64,000 nt of DNA, taken from assembly GCF_000381065.1 (NCBI RefSeq), contig NZ_KB905855.1:1-64000 (forward strand), read 5' to 3'. This document shows positions 1-8,593 of this stretch, piece by piece. The translations under genes and the position numbers were made by a program. The DNA is from Propionispira raffinosivorans DSM 20765. Its GTDB lineage: Bacteria; Bacillota; Negativicutes; Selenomonadales; Selenomonadaceae. Within the stretch, counting starts at the first letter, position 1. Each line of letters opens with the position of its first letter. The notes beneath the pieces were generated by a model, which was not told the DNA's origin, made no database searches, and was given only the letters and a program-made list of their open reading frames with translations.

Positions 1-590
<590 letters not shown>

Positions 591-632
591 TTCAGATTAG
601 CCGAATTCAATGAAATATATCGATAATTGAGT

Positions 633-682
633 ATAAAGGAACCTGTATAAACTGAAGAGTTTATACAGGTTCCTTTATTAGG
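633..682 (+). terminator. Terminator ending the 16S-tRNA-Ile transcript
   Basis: A perfect 20-bp stem (arms 633-652 and 659-678) with a 6-nt TGAAGA loop, followed by a short T-rich tail. It lies 43 nt after tRNA-Ile and indicates that the rRNA transcript stops here without a 23S gene. Confidence 0.8.
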
Positions 683-737
683 CTTTATATTGCTTTGCTT
701 GAATCCGTTTGATGCAGTAGAAAGGTACTATATGATG

Positions 738-746
738 TGTTATAAT
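738..746 (+). promoter_or_regulatory. Extended -10 promoter for the next gene
   Basis: TGTTATAAT: a consensus -10 hexamer (741-746) preceded by an extended TGn element. No good -35 lies 17 nt upstream. A transcription start near 753 would leave almost no leader for the GTG at 759, which supports the ATG at 792 as the start of the downstream gene. Confidence 0.5.
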
Positions 747-791
747 GAATTCATATAAGTGTTGGTACTTACTAAGGAGAATTTCAAATTA

Positions 792-2312
792 ATGAAAAAT
801 GTATATGACGAAATTCAATTATTTTATGATGAATGTATAGATTTTGATGGCATTATCGAACAGGCATCCATTGAAAAATATTTGCGCAAAAAAGCTTGGC
901 GGGGAAATTCAGATGCGGATTTAAAGTGTATATGGAAAAATTTACAATGGTTTATTTATTATTTGGATTATATTGATCTGTATGATTTAAATGAACTTTC
1001 GGATTTGGATTATGCAAAATCATTGTTTTGGATTGCGGAAAACAATGATACAATGGTTCTTAATGAAGATAGCGTAAAAGATTTTTTTGCGATATTAGAA
1101 GACTTTTACCGTTATTTGTTAAAAGAAAAACAGATTTCACAACTTGAAAGTTTGCGTAATGGAAAAAAATATTTTTTTGTCGAAGAGCAATTCACGCTTC
1201 CCGAAATCAAATCAACGGATGAAGAGTTTTATGAAAATCTTCATACAACAAAAGAACTGTCCATGAAAGATGCAAATAAATTAAATGTTTTACTCGAAAA
1301 ACTTTTAAATAAAATTGGACTTTATTACAAAAATGAAGAATTTTCTTTTGATTTTAACCGTGCTTTATCACTTTATTCCGGGCCGTTTAACGTAGTTCCC
1401 GACGAAGATGGGGAAGAATTTTGGCTTGGATTTTGGGATTATTATTTATTTGATTATCATTTAGTCAAGAATGACAGTACACCGCTGCGGTATTTTTATG
1501 AAAGCAAAAAAGATGTGTTGACGGCTGATGAAAAGCATATTCTTAATGATTTATTAAGAGCTAAGTTTACAGTTTTTTATATTAATCGTTTGGTGAATGA
1601 ATCTGTTGTTGAATGCACAAACTTGTTGACGGACGAAAAAATTCAATTACCGACACCAGATTATGGATTACATGATTATAAAAAAGTAATCCTTTATGGT
1701 CATATTTATCTCGATGGTGTTGTTATGCTAAATTATATTACGAGTATACCAGCTAGTACTATTTTACGAAAACGGATTAAAGAAGAGATTATGCGGCAGC
1801 AATGCTTGTATAAATATCAAGATCCAGAAGTAAATATTGAACAGTTTTTTGAACGTCATGCGATTATGGTTCGCCACACGATTGATATTCTAGTTCATTT
1901 GGCTAAAGTAAATGTTGTTGCACCAGAGCTCCTGCTGCATCAATTTCCGACAATAAAGCAAGCAATTGAAAAGCCCGATGAATCGGTCACATTGCTTCTA
2001 CAGTCATTGGCAAAACGTTATAAATTTAGTTTGCATGCTACTGATTTATTACTCAAGATGTGGGGCAGCTTTTTTAATAGTTTTAAATCAACAGATCGAG
2101 CGGAGTTTATAGCAGCTGGGATTTTTCTTTCGTTTGCGACGATCAATGGCGTAAATTTTATTAATAAAAAGAATTTTTTGAAAAAACTAGCTGTATCAGA
2201 TAAAGAATTTTCTAATTCTTGTAAGAAGATTGCAGAAGCATTGCAGCTGCGTGTTTTTGATCCAAGATATTTAACGGAAGAAGGCTTTGTGCTTTCTTTA
2301 TATGCATTTTAG
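792..2312 (+). CDS. Hypothetical protein, 506 aa, no recognised function
   Basis: I do not recognise this protein. It is soluble and acidic, rich in aromatic residues, and has no signal peptide or membrane segment. The last ~75 residues (AAGIFLSFA, then FLKKLAVSDKEF and CKKIAEAL) read like an all-helical repeat and vaguely recall the cyclin-like core of TFIIB-type factors, but that is only a visual impression. ATG 792 was chosen because AAGGAG at 774-779 precedes it; an in-frame GTG at 759 would nearly coincide with the predicted transcription start. The next gene starts 16 nt downstream, so the two are probably cotranscribed. Confidence 0.75.
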   Translation: MKNVYDEIQLFYDECIDFDGIIEQASIEKYLRKKAWRGNSDADLKCIWKNLQWFIYYLDYIDLYDLNELSDLDYAKSLFWIAENNDTMVLNEDSVKDFFAILEDFYRYLLKEKQISQLESLRNGKKYFFVEEQFTLPEIKSTDEEFYENLHTTKELSMKDANKLNVLLEKLLNKIGLYYKNEEFSFDFNRALSLYSGPFNVVPDEDGEEFWLGFWDYYLFDYHLVKNDSTPLRYFYESKKDVLTADEKHILNDLLRAKFTVFYINRLVNESVVECTNLLTDEKIQLPTPDYGLHDYKKVILYGHIYLDGVVMLNYITSIPASTILRKRIKEEIMRQQCLYKYQDPEVNIEQFFERHAIMVRHTIDILVHLAKVNVVAPELLLHQFPTIKQAIEKPDESVTLLLQSLAKRYKFSLHATDLLLKMWGSFFNSFKSTDRAEFIAAGIFLSFATINGVNFINKKNFLKKLAVSDKEFSNSCKKIAEALQLRVFDPRYLTEEGFVLSLYAF

Positions 2313-2328
2313 GTAAGGGGGGATTTTC

Positions 2329-2700
2329 ATGCGTTGTTCGAAATGTAATCGAGAAATGGATGAGACCGGTAAATGTTCCTATTGTGACTTAGCGGGAGAT
2401 GATCCTGTAAGGGTAATGTCCCAAGAAGAACAAGCAACATATCATGGTGTTACGATTAATGATAAGGTCAATGAACAGGCGGAGCAGCCATATATGCATA
2501 TTCATAATCCCTATCAAAAGGTTTATGTAAAAAATGTCAATATGGGACATTCAAATTGGGTAACAAAATTGGTTATAGCGCTGGTTGTAATGGCAATTGC
2601 TGCTTTTGTTTTGTTGGTAGCTTTACCGGTAGCTTTAATCGGTATAGGTATCGGTATTGTAGTTTGGCTGATATTGACGTTTATTCGTGGATATATGTAG
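2329..2700 (+). CDS. Small zinc-ribbon membrane protein
   Basis: A 123-aa protein of unknown function. The N-terminus has a compact zinc-ribbon of two CxxC pairs (CSKC at residues 3-6 and CSYC at 16-19). A polar linker follows, and residues ~80-120 form a long, strongly hydrophobic segment that could span the membrane once or twice and ends in a basic residue. The start has an excellent ribosome binding site (AAGGGGGGAT at 2314-2323). It lies 16 nt after the 506-aa gene, so a joint role is plausible but unproven. Confidence 0.75.
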   Translation: MRCSKCNREMDETGKCSYCDLAGDDPVRVMSQEEQATYHGVTINDKVNEQAEQPYMHIHNPYQKVYVKNVNMGHSNWVTKLVIALVVMAIAAFVLLVALPVALIGIGIGIVVWLILTFIRGYM

Positions 2701-2718
2701 TATATATCTATGCTATTG

Positions 2719-2747
2719 TTGACAAAAATATATGATTTTGTTATACT
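2719..2747 (+). promoter_or_regulatory. Promoter of the Trp T-box/ECF operon
   Basis: TTGACA (2719-2724), a 17-nt spacer and TATACT (2742-2747): a near-consensus housekeeping sigma promoter about 27 nt upstream of the T-box leader. Confidence 0.85.
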
Positions 2748-2773
2748 AAACAAAACTTCATAAAATAATTTTG

Positions 2774-3061
2774 ATGATTAGGAATAGTACTCATAGGAAG
2801 ATAAGTTCAGCGAGTCGGAGGCGGTGGGAGTTCGATACAAGTCGATATGAAGAATGGACCTAAGAAATGCAGCTTTGATCCGTTTTACGGGGTAAGGGCT
2901 GCCGGAAATATTCTGCCGTTATTTTAAGAATCGGGTATCAGACGTTTCGTTGATCTATAGGTCTCGTACTTTGACTGAGTTGGACTGATTTTTAGTCAAC
3001 AAGGGTGGCATCGTGAGTATAGTAACCTCTCGTCCCTTTTATAGGGGGCGAGAGGTTTTTT
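2774..3061 (+). promoter_or_regulatory. T-box riboswitch, tryptophan specifier (UGG)
   Basis: Stem I opens with TTAGG/CCTAA, with the loop-E pair AGTA (5' side) and GAA (3' side). The specifier loop GAAGAATGGA puts the codon TGG (Trp) at 2855-2857, directly before the closing stem. Distal stem I has AGCGAGTCGGAGGCGGTGGGAG. The antiterminator bulge AGGGTGGCA contains TGGC at 3006-3009; C after UGG would pair with discriminator G73, as expected for tRNA-Trp. A terminator (arms 3026-3034 and 3047-3055, then six T) ends the leader. Uncharged tRNA-Trp should favour readthrough into the transporter genes. Confidence 0.93.
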
Positions 3062-3094
3062 AGTGTATTTAAGAATTTTAAGGGGCTGAAGGCA

Positions 3095-4393
3095 ATGCAG
3101 GAAAAATCAATACGGTTTAGAGAAAAAGTAGATGGTAATTTACGGTGGCTGACAATAACCATATTATTGTTGGCAATTGGGGTGATTTTGCGGATGGTTT
3201 CGCCCAATATAGGTGGAATATCCTTAAACTGGAATATATTGATGTATACAATGGCGATTATGCTGTGTCGGCCAACGGTTGGACAAGGGTTGGGAATAGG
3301 GATTGTTTCAGGACTTGTCGCAACGATGTCATCAAAAGCGGCTTTACCCTATGCAAATCTCATCAGTGATCCGCTTGCGGCGTTTATTTGCGCCTATATT
3401 GCAAAAAATCATTTTTTTGATTTTAAATTTCGTAAAGTTAATATAGAACCGGCACTTTTAGTTTTTGTCACAACTTTTATTAGTGGTGGTACATTCGTTT
3501 TTATTACCAAAGTTGTTTTGGATCTACCCATTCCTGTTTTTTTATTTGTCATGCTGCCAACGGTCCTTATTGTTGCTTTGTTCGGCTTGGCCGTGGGCCA
3601 GATTTTATATCAGCCGGCTAATACAATTTTCAATTCGAATGTCAATGCCCAGCAAAAAGATAAATATAGTTTACGGAACATCCATCTTTTTGTTCCAAAA
3701 GGGTCTTTTTCTGTATTAACTGGTGTCAATGGGGCTGGTAAAACTTCTTTATTGCTCACGATTGCCGGAGCGCGGATGGATTATTTTGATGATATATATG
3801 ATAGTGAAATTAGTATAAATAATATTAGTGTATTGAACACGAGACGGCGTGAACTCAATCGCAAAGTGGGGATGGTGATGGACGATTACGAGGGTCAGCT
3901 TGTTACCGAGACCATTGGCGATGAAATTGATTTTTCTCTTGAAAATGCAGGGATGCCTCCAGAAAAGATTATGAAACGGCGTGCGGAAGTACTGCAGATG
4001 GTAGGACTTAACGGGCTGGAAAAAAGAAATATTTCTTCTCTTTCTGGTGGGCAGAAACAACGCTTGGCTATTGCTGTTATGTTAGCGATGCATGCGGAAA
4101 TTCTGATTTTAGATGAGCCGATTGCTGCGATTGATCCTGAAGGCGCCATTGAAATCTATCGCTTATTGAAGAAAATTAATAAGACATATCATACGACTAT
4201 TTTAGTGGCGGAACATGATTTGAAATATGTTGCGGATTTAGCAGATCAGTTAATTGTTATGGATGCTGGAGAAATGAAATTTGCCGGGTCTGTTAATGAT
4301 TGTTTAAATTATATGCATCAAGAGAAAATATACCCGGAAGCAATCCCGTTGCGGTGGAAGATTTATTTGGAAATGGGTGATACCACATGCTAA
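3095..4393 (+). CDS. ECF transporter: S component fused to ATPase (probable tryptophan uptake)
   Basis: A 432-aa fusion. Residues ~18-185 form a five- to six-helix integral membrane domain resembling TrpP-like substrate-binding (S) components. Residues ~200-430 are an ABC ATPase with Walker A GVNGAGKT (210-217), signature LSGGQ (316-320), Walker B ILILDEP and switch histidine AEHD. S and A components are normally separate polypeptides in ECF transporters. The gene is first after the Trp T-box and overlaps the second ATPase gene by 7 nt. The tryptophan substrate is inferred from the T-box specifier and S-domain character, not from a binding-site match. Confidence 0.85.
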   Translation: MQEKSIRFREKVDGNLRWLTITILLLAIGVILRMVSPNIGGISLNWNILMYTMAIMLCRPTVGQGLGIGIVSGLVATMSSKAALPYANLISDPLAAFICAYIAKNHFFDFKFRKVNIEPALLVFVTTFISGGTFVFITKVVLDLPIPVFLFVMLPTVLIVALFGLAVGQILYQPANTIFNSNVNAQQKDKYSLRNIHLFVPKGSFSVLTGVNGAGKTSLLLTIAGARMDYFDDIYDSEISINNISVLNTRRRELNRKVGMVMDDYEGQLVTETIGDEIDFSLENAGMPPEKIMKRRAEVLQMVGLNGLEKRNISSLSGGQKQRLAIAVMLAMHAEILILDEPIAAIDPEGAIEIYRLLKKINKTYHTTILVAEHDLKYVADLADQLIVMDAGEMKFAGSVNDCLNYMHQEKIYPEAIPLRWKIYLEMGDTTC

Positions 4394-5196
4394 AATTAAA
4401 GGATATTGCGTTTTCTTATGATAGAAAACATAAGATATTGACGGATATTTCACTTACAATACGACAGGGGGAAATTATTGCCCTTGCCGGTCGTAATGGC
4501 AGCGGGAAGACGACGCTGACGCGTCTGATTATGGGACTTCTCAATGCCGAGGCGGGTAGTATTGAAATGAATGGACAGGATGTAACGAAATGCCAGGCGG
4601 CAGATATGGCGAAACATATTGGCTATGTATTTCAAAATCCAGATCGGCAGCTTTTTGCGAGTACGGTTCGGGAAGAAATTATATATGGACCTATGCAACT
4701 TGGTTTTACTAAAAAAGAAATTGAACTGCAGCTTGAGGTAGTCTTGCAGGCAACAGATTTAGCTGCTTTTGCTGAATGGGCGCCGCAGACTCTGCCACGT
4801 GGTATCAAACAGCGTTTGTCGATCGCATCAGCACTCGCTGCACAGCCGCAATTGCTAATTTTGGATGAACCGACAACGGGACAGGATTGCCGAGAACGGA
4901 CCAAGCTGCTGCGTCTGATGCGAAAGCTGAACCTTGAAGGGCTGACGGTTTTGATTGTGAGTCATGATATGGATATCATCGCGGAACACGCAAAAACAAT
5001 GATTGTTTTAGAAAATGGTAAAATAAAATTCAATGGTGCGCCAAAAGAATTGTTTGCAAATGAAAAAAAGACCGTGGAGTTAGGCCTTGAATTGCCGGAA
5101 GCGGTTCGAATCAGCCGCGATTTGGGGCTCGATATTTGTATGACTCCGGCAGATATTTATCAAAAAATGCAAGGGCGGAGGGATTTGCATGTTTAG
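4387..5196 (+). CDS. ECF transporter ATPase with degenerate ABC signature
   Basis: A 269-aa cytoplasmic ABC ATPase that should pair with the fused ATPase of the previous gene to power uptake. Visible motifs: Walker A GRNGSGKT (~residues 38-45), Q-loop in YVFQNPDRQ, Walker B LLILDEPTT and switch SHD. The signature, normally LSGGQ, reads LPRGI here (136-140), so one of the two composite ATP sites may be weak or inactive. The start overlaps the upstream gene by 7 nt and the end overlaps ecfT by 8 nt, so the operon is translationally coupled. Confidence 0.9.
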   Translation: MLKLKDIAFSYDRKHKILTDISLTIRQGEIIALAGRNGSGKTTLTRLIMGLLNAEAGSIEMNGQDVTKCQAADMAKHIGYVFQNPDRQLFASTVREEIIYGPMQLGFTKKEIELQLEVVLQATDLAAFAEWAPQTLPRGIKQRLSIASALAAQPQLLILDEPTTGQDCRERTKLLRLMRKLNLEGLTVLIVSHDMDIIAEHAKTMIVLENGKIKFNGAPKELFANEKKTVELGLELPEAVRISRDLGLDICMTPADIYQKMQGRRDLHV

Positions 5197-5860
5197 CTTT
5201 GCAGCGTTTACGAAAATTGTTTTTGCAGTTTGTATTTCTCTTGTGGCTTTAATAACAAATAATATACATGCATTGCTGCTTTTTTTCGGTCTTGAATTAC
5301 TGGCTGCGGTAGTGAGCGGGAAATTTAATCAAATTGGTAAAGCCGTCTTATTGCTTGTTTTATTTGCAGTTTTTTTATTTGCAGTTCAAATGATCGCGGG
5401 CAGTTCTTATACGGTTGCGTTGGTGTCAGCGTTGCGGATGTTAAATATGGCTGTTTCCATTTTGTTGATGCTTATAACAACGAAAACGCAGCAAATCACA
5501 GCCGCACTAGTAAAGCAGTGCTGTCTTCCTTATCAGTATGCTTTTATGGTTACGGCCGTTTTCCGTTTTGTGCCGGATTTACTGGAGGAAAGTAAAGCTG
5601 TGCGTGAAGCACAGGCTTGCCGCGGCTATAAAAATACAGGCAGTCCGCTAAAGCGTATTATTGGCTATATGGCAATTATCAAGCCCATGGTTTTTCGGGC
5701 GATTATGCGCAGTGAGAACATGGCGGTTAGTTTAGAAATGCGGGGTTTCTCGGAAAGCAAACAACGTACTTTTATGGCTGAAACGAAATTGCAGCTCATT
5801 GATTATATAGCAATTCTAGTTTTTATCGGTCTGTGCAGTAGTATTCTTCGATTTGCTTAG
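5189..5860 (+). CDS. ecfT: ECF transporter transmembrane component EcfT
   Basis: A 223-aa membrane protein with about five hydrophobic helices and two Arg-Gly coupling motifs, ACRG (143-146) and EMRG (183-186), that dock onto the ATPases in EcfT proteins. It is the scaffold joining the S component to the ATPase pair. It overlaps the preceding ATPase gene by 8 nt and is the last gene of the T-box-controlled operon. It is short compared with the usual ~265 aa, but the core is complete. Confidence 0.88.
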   Translation: MFSFAAFTKIVFAVCISLVALITNNIHALLLFFGLELLAAVVSGKFNQIGKAVLLLVLFAVFLFAVQMIAGSSYTVALVSALRMLNMAVSILLMLITTKTQQITAALVKQCCLPYQYAFMVTAVFRFVPDLLEESKAVREAQACRGYKNTGSPLKRIIGYMAIIKPMVFRAIMRSENMAVSLEMRGFSESKQRTFMAETKLQLIDYIAILVFIGLCSSILRFA

Positions 5861-5884
5861 TTCTTCTATATGTTTTTGGAATGA

Positions 5885-5929
5885 AAAATAGCAGGCAGCT
5901 TTATCTAATAAAGCCGCCTGCTATTTTTT
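5885..5929. terminator. Bidirectional terminator between ecfT and nadE
   Basis: Inverted repeat AAAATAGCAGGC...GCCTGCTATTTT with a nearly complete inner stem (one A-C mismatch), flanked by an A-run on the left and a T-run on the right. It can serve the convergent ecfT (+) and nadE (-) transcripts. Confidence 0.85.
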
Positions 5930-5935
5930 GCGAAA

Positions 5936-7825
5936 TTAGTTCAGGAGTTCCTGCTTGAGTTTTTTATACTTTACGGTATAGTAAGGACCGTTTTGTGATT
6001 CGCGATGGTCAAAGCCATAGGCACGTCGGCTGATGGCCAAAATTGGTGGAGCCTGGATTCGCTTGGCGACAGCAATACCGGAATATAGATTCCACCAGCG
6101 CTCCAAATCCTCAATGAATTCCTGAGGGGTCGGGAAATATTTTTTAACTAAACCGGCTTTACACCCGATTTCTTTTTCCAGTCGGTTTTCTTTATACCAC
6201 TGTAAAATATCCTCTGGCGTTGCTTTTTTCCAACGTTCGACAAAAGAGCGGAACAGATAGTCGTGATAAGGGTATTTGATAGGGTCGCCTTTTCCTTCAT
6301 CGACTGCTTGGTTATGGGAAAGTTCGGCACTTGGTACGATATCGATTGTAGCTTGCGGAATTACTTCTTTATGAAAAACTTCTTGATTTAGATAATAAGC
6401 CAAAGCGTACACTTGGTTTTTCCATAAGTCAGCTAAAGCTGCCAGAAAACCAGATTGATCACCATATAAAGTCGAATATCCAACCGTCGTTTCGGCTTTA
6501 TTGGCATTACAGGTGAAACCGCCGCCAAAACTAGCTGCCATGCCGGCTAAAATGCGGGCAGAACGGTCACGAGCCTGAATATTTTCGGCAACAAACGATG
6601 ATACATGAAGATTGGATGCCGATGAATCTGCTAAATTGATAACAGGCGTTGTTTCAAATTGTTTAATGCTGTAATCAACGACTTCTTGAATCGGTAAAAT
6701 TGCATAATTACAGCCAAGATTTTTGGCAAGTTTAGAGGATAAATCTTTGGTGGTGTTTGAATTGTAGATACTCGGCATATTAATCAATAACACGTTTTTC
6801 GGACCGAGGATATTTACATATAAAGCGGCAGCGACGGCTGAATCAATGCCGCCGGAGATGCCCAATACGACTTTTTCCATATGAATGTTTTGTAAAAATT
6901 TACGAATTCCATATGTTAGAGCTTCAAAAATAGCGGCCGTTTCTTGTTCCTCTTGAATGGAAATTGGCAGAGGCTGGCTATTTTTAGCTAAGTTAATACA
7001 GATAAGGCTTTCTTCATAAGGTTTTCCATAGGCAATTATATTGCCGTCTGCTGCATACACGGTACTGGATCCATCGAAGGTGTAAATTGTTTTGCCATTG
7101 TTTTGAATGCCTGTATTGTTAACGTATAGAAGAGGTATTTTGTTTTCTTTAGCTTGTTTGGCAAATACACGATTACGCTTGTTGTTTTTACCAAGGGTAT
7201 AAGGGGATGATGAAATGTTGACAAAAAAATCAATATCATATTTTTTATGAAGAATTTCAAGTGGTGCCAGCTGGTAGTCATCGCTCCAGCCATCTTCACA
7301 AATCAGTGTGCCGACCTTTTGTATTTTCCCATTTATGTGAAGCTCAATAGGGGCCAGCAGATCTTCGGCAGGACAGTTTAATTCAGCTGCTAGTTTTTGC
7401 AGGCTGAAAAAATGTCTGGTATCGTCGAATTCACGATAGTTTGGCATAAGTGCTTTTATACCAAAATCATAAGGAAGTTTCGGATGGGGAAGAAGCTTAC
7501 CCTGATATGCGGTAAAAAAAGCATTGTATTTTCGTACACGCCCGTCGTTGTTAAACTTTGCCCAATCCACGGCAATATTTCCAAACATAATATAGATCGT
7601 ATCCGATGCTTGAATAATTTGTTGACCATGATATTCACAGTCTTTTAGAAAGGATGATTGTTCCCACGTGTCACCAAGTAGATAACCAGGAATGGACATT
7701 TCAGGGAAAATGATGAGATCTATATTTTTTTCTTTTGCCTCATGAATCATAGACAGCATTTTTTGTGTATTTAAGTCAGGACGGCCAGGTTTTACTTCAA
7801 ACTGTCCCAAGGCTATGTTTAACAT
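5936..7825 (-). CDS. nadE: Glutamine-dependent NAD+ synthetase
   Basis: 629 aa, the usual size of the two-domain enzyme that converts deamido-NAD, ATP and glutamine into NAD+. The N-terminal nitrilase-like glutaminase domain (about 1-280) has the catalytic triad Glu42 (FPEM), Lys116 (HPKLP) and Cys176 (LICEDGW). The C-terminal synthetase domain has the PP-loop SGGIDS at 324-329. It is a single gene, convergent with ecfT and divergent from ybaK. The start ATG has the weak upstream GAGGGTTCACC. Confidence 0.97.
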   Translation of the reverse strand: MLNIALGQFEVKPGRPDLNTQKMLSMIHEAKEKNIDLIIFPEMSIPGYLLGDTWEQSSFLKDCEYHGQQIIQASDTIYIMFGNIAVDWAKFNNDGRVRKYNAFFTAYQGKLLPHPKLPYDFGIKALMPNYREFDDTRHFFSLQKLAAELNCPAEDLLAPIELHINGKIQKVGTLICEDGWSDDYQLAPLEILHKKYDIDFFVNISSSPYTLGKNNKRNRVFAKQAKENKIPLLYVNNTGIQNNGKTIYTFDGSSTVYAADGNIIAYGKPYEESLICINLAKNSQPLPISIQEEQETAAIFEALTYGIRKFLQNIHMEKVVLGISGGIDSAVAAALYVNILGPKNVLLINMPSIYNSNTTKDLSSKLAKNLGCNYAILPIQEVVDYSIKQFETTPVINLADSSASNLHVSSFVAENIQARDRSARILAGMAASFGGGFTCNANKAETTVGYSTLYGDQSGFLAALADLWKNQVYALAYYLNQEVFHKEVIPQATIDIVPSAELSHNQAVDEGKGDPIKYPYHDYLFRSFVERWKKATPEDILQWYKENRLEKEIGCKAGLVKKYFPTPQEFIEDLERWWNLYSGIAVAKRIQAPPILAISRRAYGFDHRESQNGPYYTVKYKKLKQELLN

Positions 7826-7981
7826 GGTGAACCCTCATTTCGTTTGCTTTTATGTATTTTAATTTACACTAACAATAAAGTATTATGCAATTCTATATAA
7901 AAATAAAGAATAGTGTAAAGAATGGTGTTTTTGAGGACGACAAAATAGTTAAAATCTATATTTTTAGCTTTCAATATATGG

Positions 7982-7987
7982 TATAAT
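7982..7987 (+). promoter_or_regulatory. Putative -10 box upstream of ybaK
   Basis: TATAAT about 65 nt upstream of the ybaK start in the A+T-rich divergent nadE/ybaK spacer. No convincing -35 is seen, so support is modest. Nothing else is evident between 7826 and 8051 apart from a short GC-rich hairpin around 7999-8011. Confidence 0.35.
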
Positions 7988-8051
7988 AATTACTAGTTTG
8001 CGGTATCGCCGCTAATAAATTTAATTCTAGACTTAGTGTGAGGCAGTAAAA

Positions 8052-8522
8052 ATGAAAAAAACGAATGCAGCAAGAATTTTAGATACTTTGAAAATTAAAT
8101 ATGAAATTAAAGAATATGCCGTCGATATCAATGATTTAAGTGCAGTTCACGTTGCCAGCCAGGTTGGTATGCCCGTTGAAAAAATTTTTAAAACATTGGT
8201 CGTTCGTGGTGATAAAAACGGCGTTTTAATGGCCTGTATCCCCGGTGGTGGTGAACTTGACCTGAAAACGCTGGCGGTTGTCAGCGGCAATAAAAAAGTT
8301 GAAATGGTACATCTTAAGGAAGTACAAGGATTAACAGGTTATATTCGTGGCGGCTGTTCTCCCATTGGTGCAAAAAAAGAATATCCGGTATTTTTAGATG
8401 AAAGTGCAAAAAAATGGGATATCATTGCTATTAGTGCCGGTGTGCGCGGTGCACAATTTCTTTTAACTCCGGCGGATCTTATTCGCGCTGTTCAGGCGAA
8501 TGTGCATCCGATTTCGCGTTAA
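8052..8522 (+). CDS. ybaK: Cys-tRNA(Pro)/Cys-tRNA(Cys) deacylase, YbaK/EbsC family
   Basis: 156 aa, typical for YbaK. The family hydrolyses Cys mischarged on tRNA-Pro and so helps translation fidelity. Diagnostic segments: VEKIFKTLVV with the conserved lysine region, VLMACIPGGGELDLKTLA, and the Gly-rich GYIRGGCSPIGAKK near residue 96-109. A lone gene with a GTGAGG ribosome binding site, 70 nt upstream of thrC. An aminoacyl-tRNA editing function is well established for the family; the exact tRNA preference here is assumed. Confidence 0.93.
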   Translation: MKKTNAARILDTLKIKYEIKEYAVDINDLSAVHVASQVGMPVEKIFKTLVVRGDKNGVLMACIPGGGELDLKTLAVVSGNKKVEMVHLKEVQGLTGYIRGGCSPIGAKKEYPVFLDESAKKWDIIAISAGVRGAQFLLTPADLIRAVQANVHPISR

Positions 8523-8593
8523 CAGTATTTATTTTAGCATAGTATGGATGGATTTTGAAATTTAATTTTGTAAAGTAGAAGATGGAGGTTTAC

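Noticed and set aside
759..791. GTG 759 as start of the 506-aa protein
   Set aside because: It would be only a few nt after the predicted transcription start, has no ribosome binding site, and AAGGAG lies before ATG 792.
8582..8593. ATG 8582 as the thrC start
   Set aside because: It includes the GGAGG ribosome binding site in the coding sequence; the following ATG is correctly spaced.
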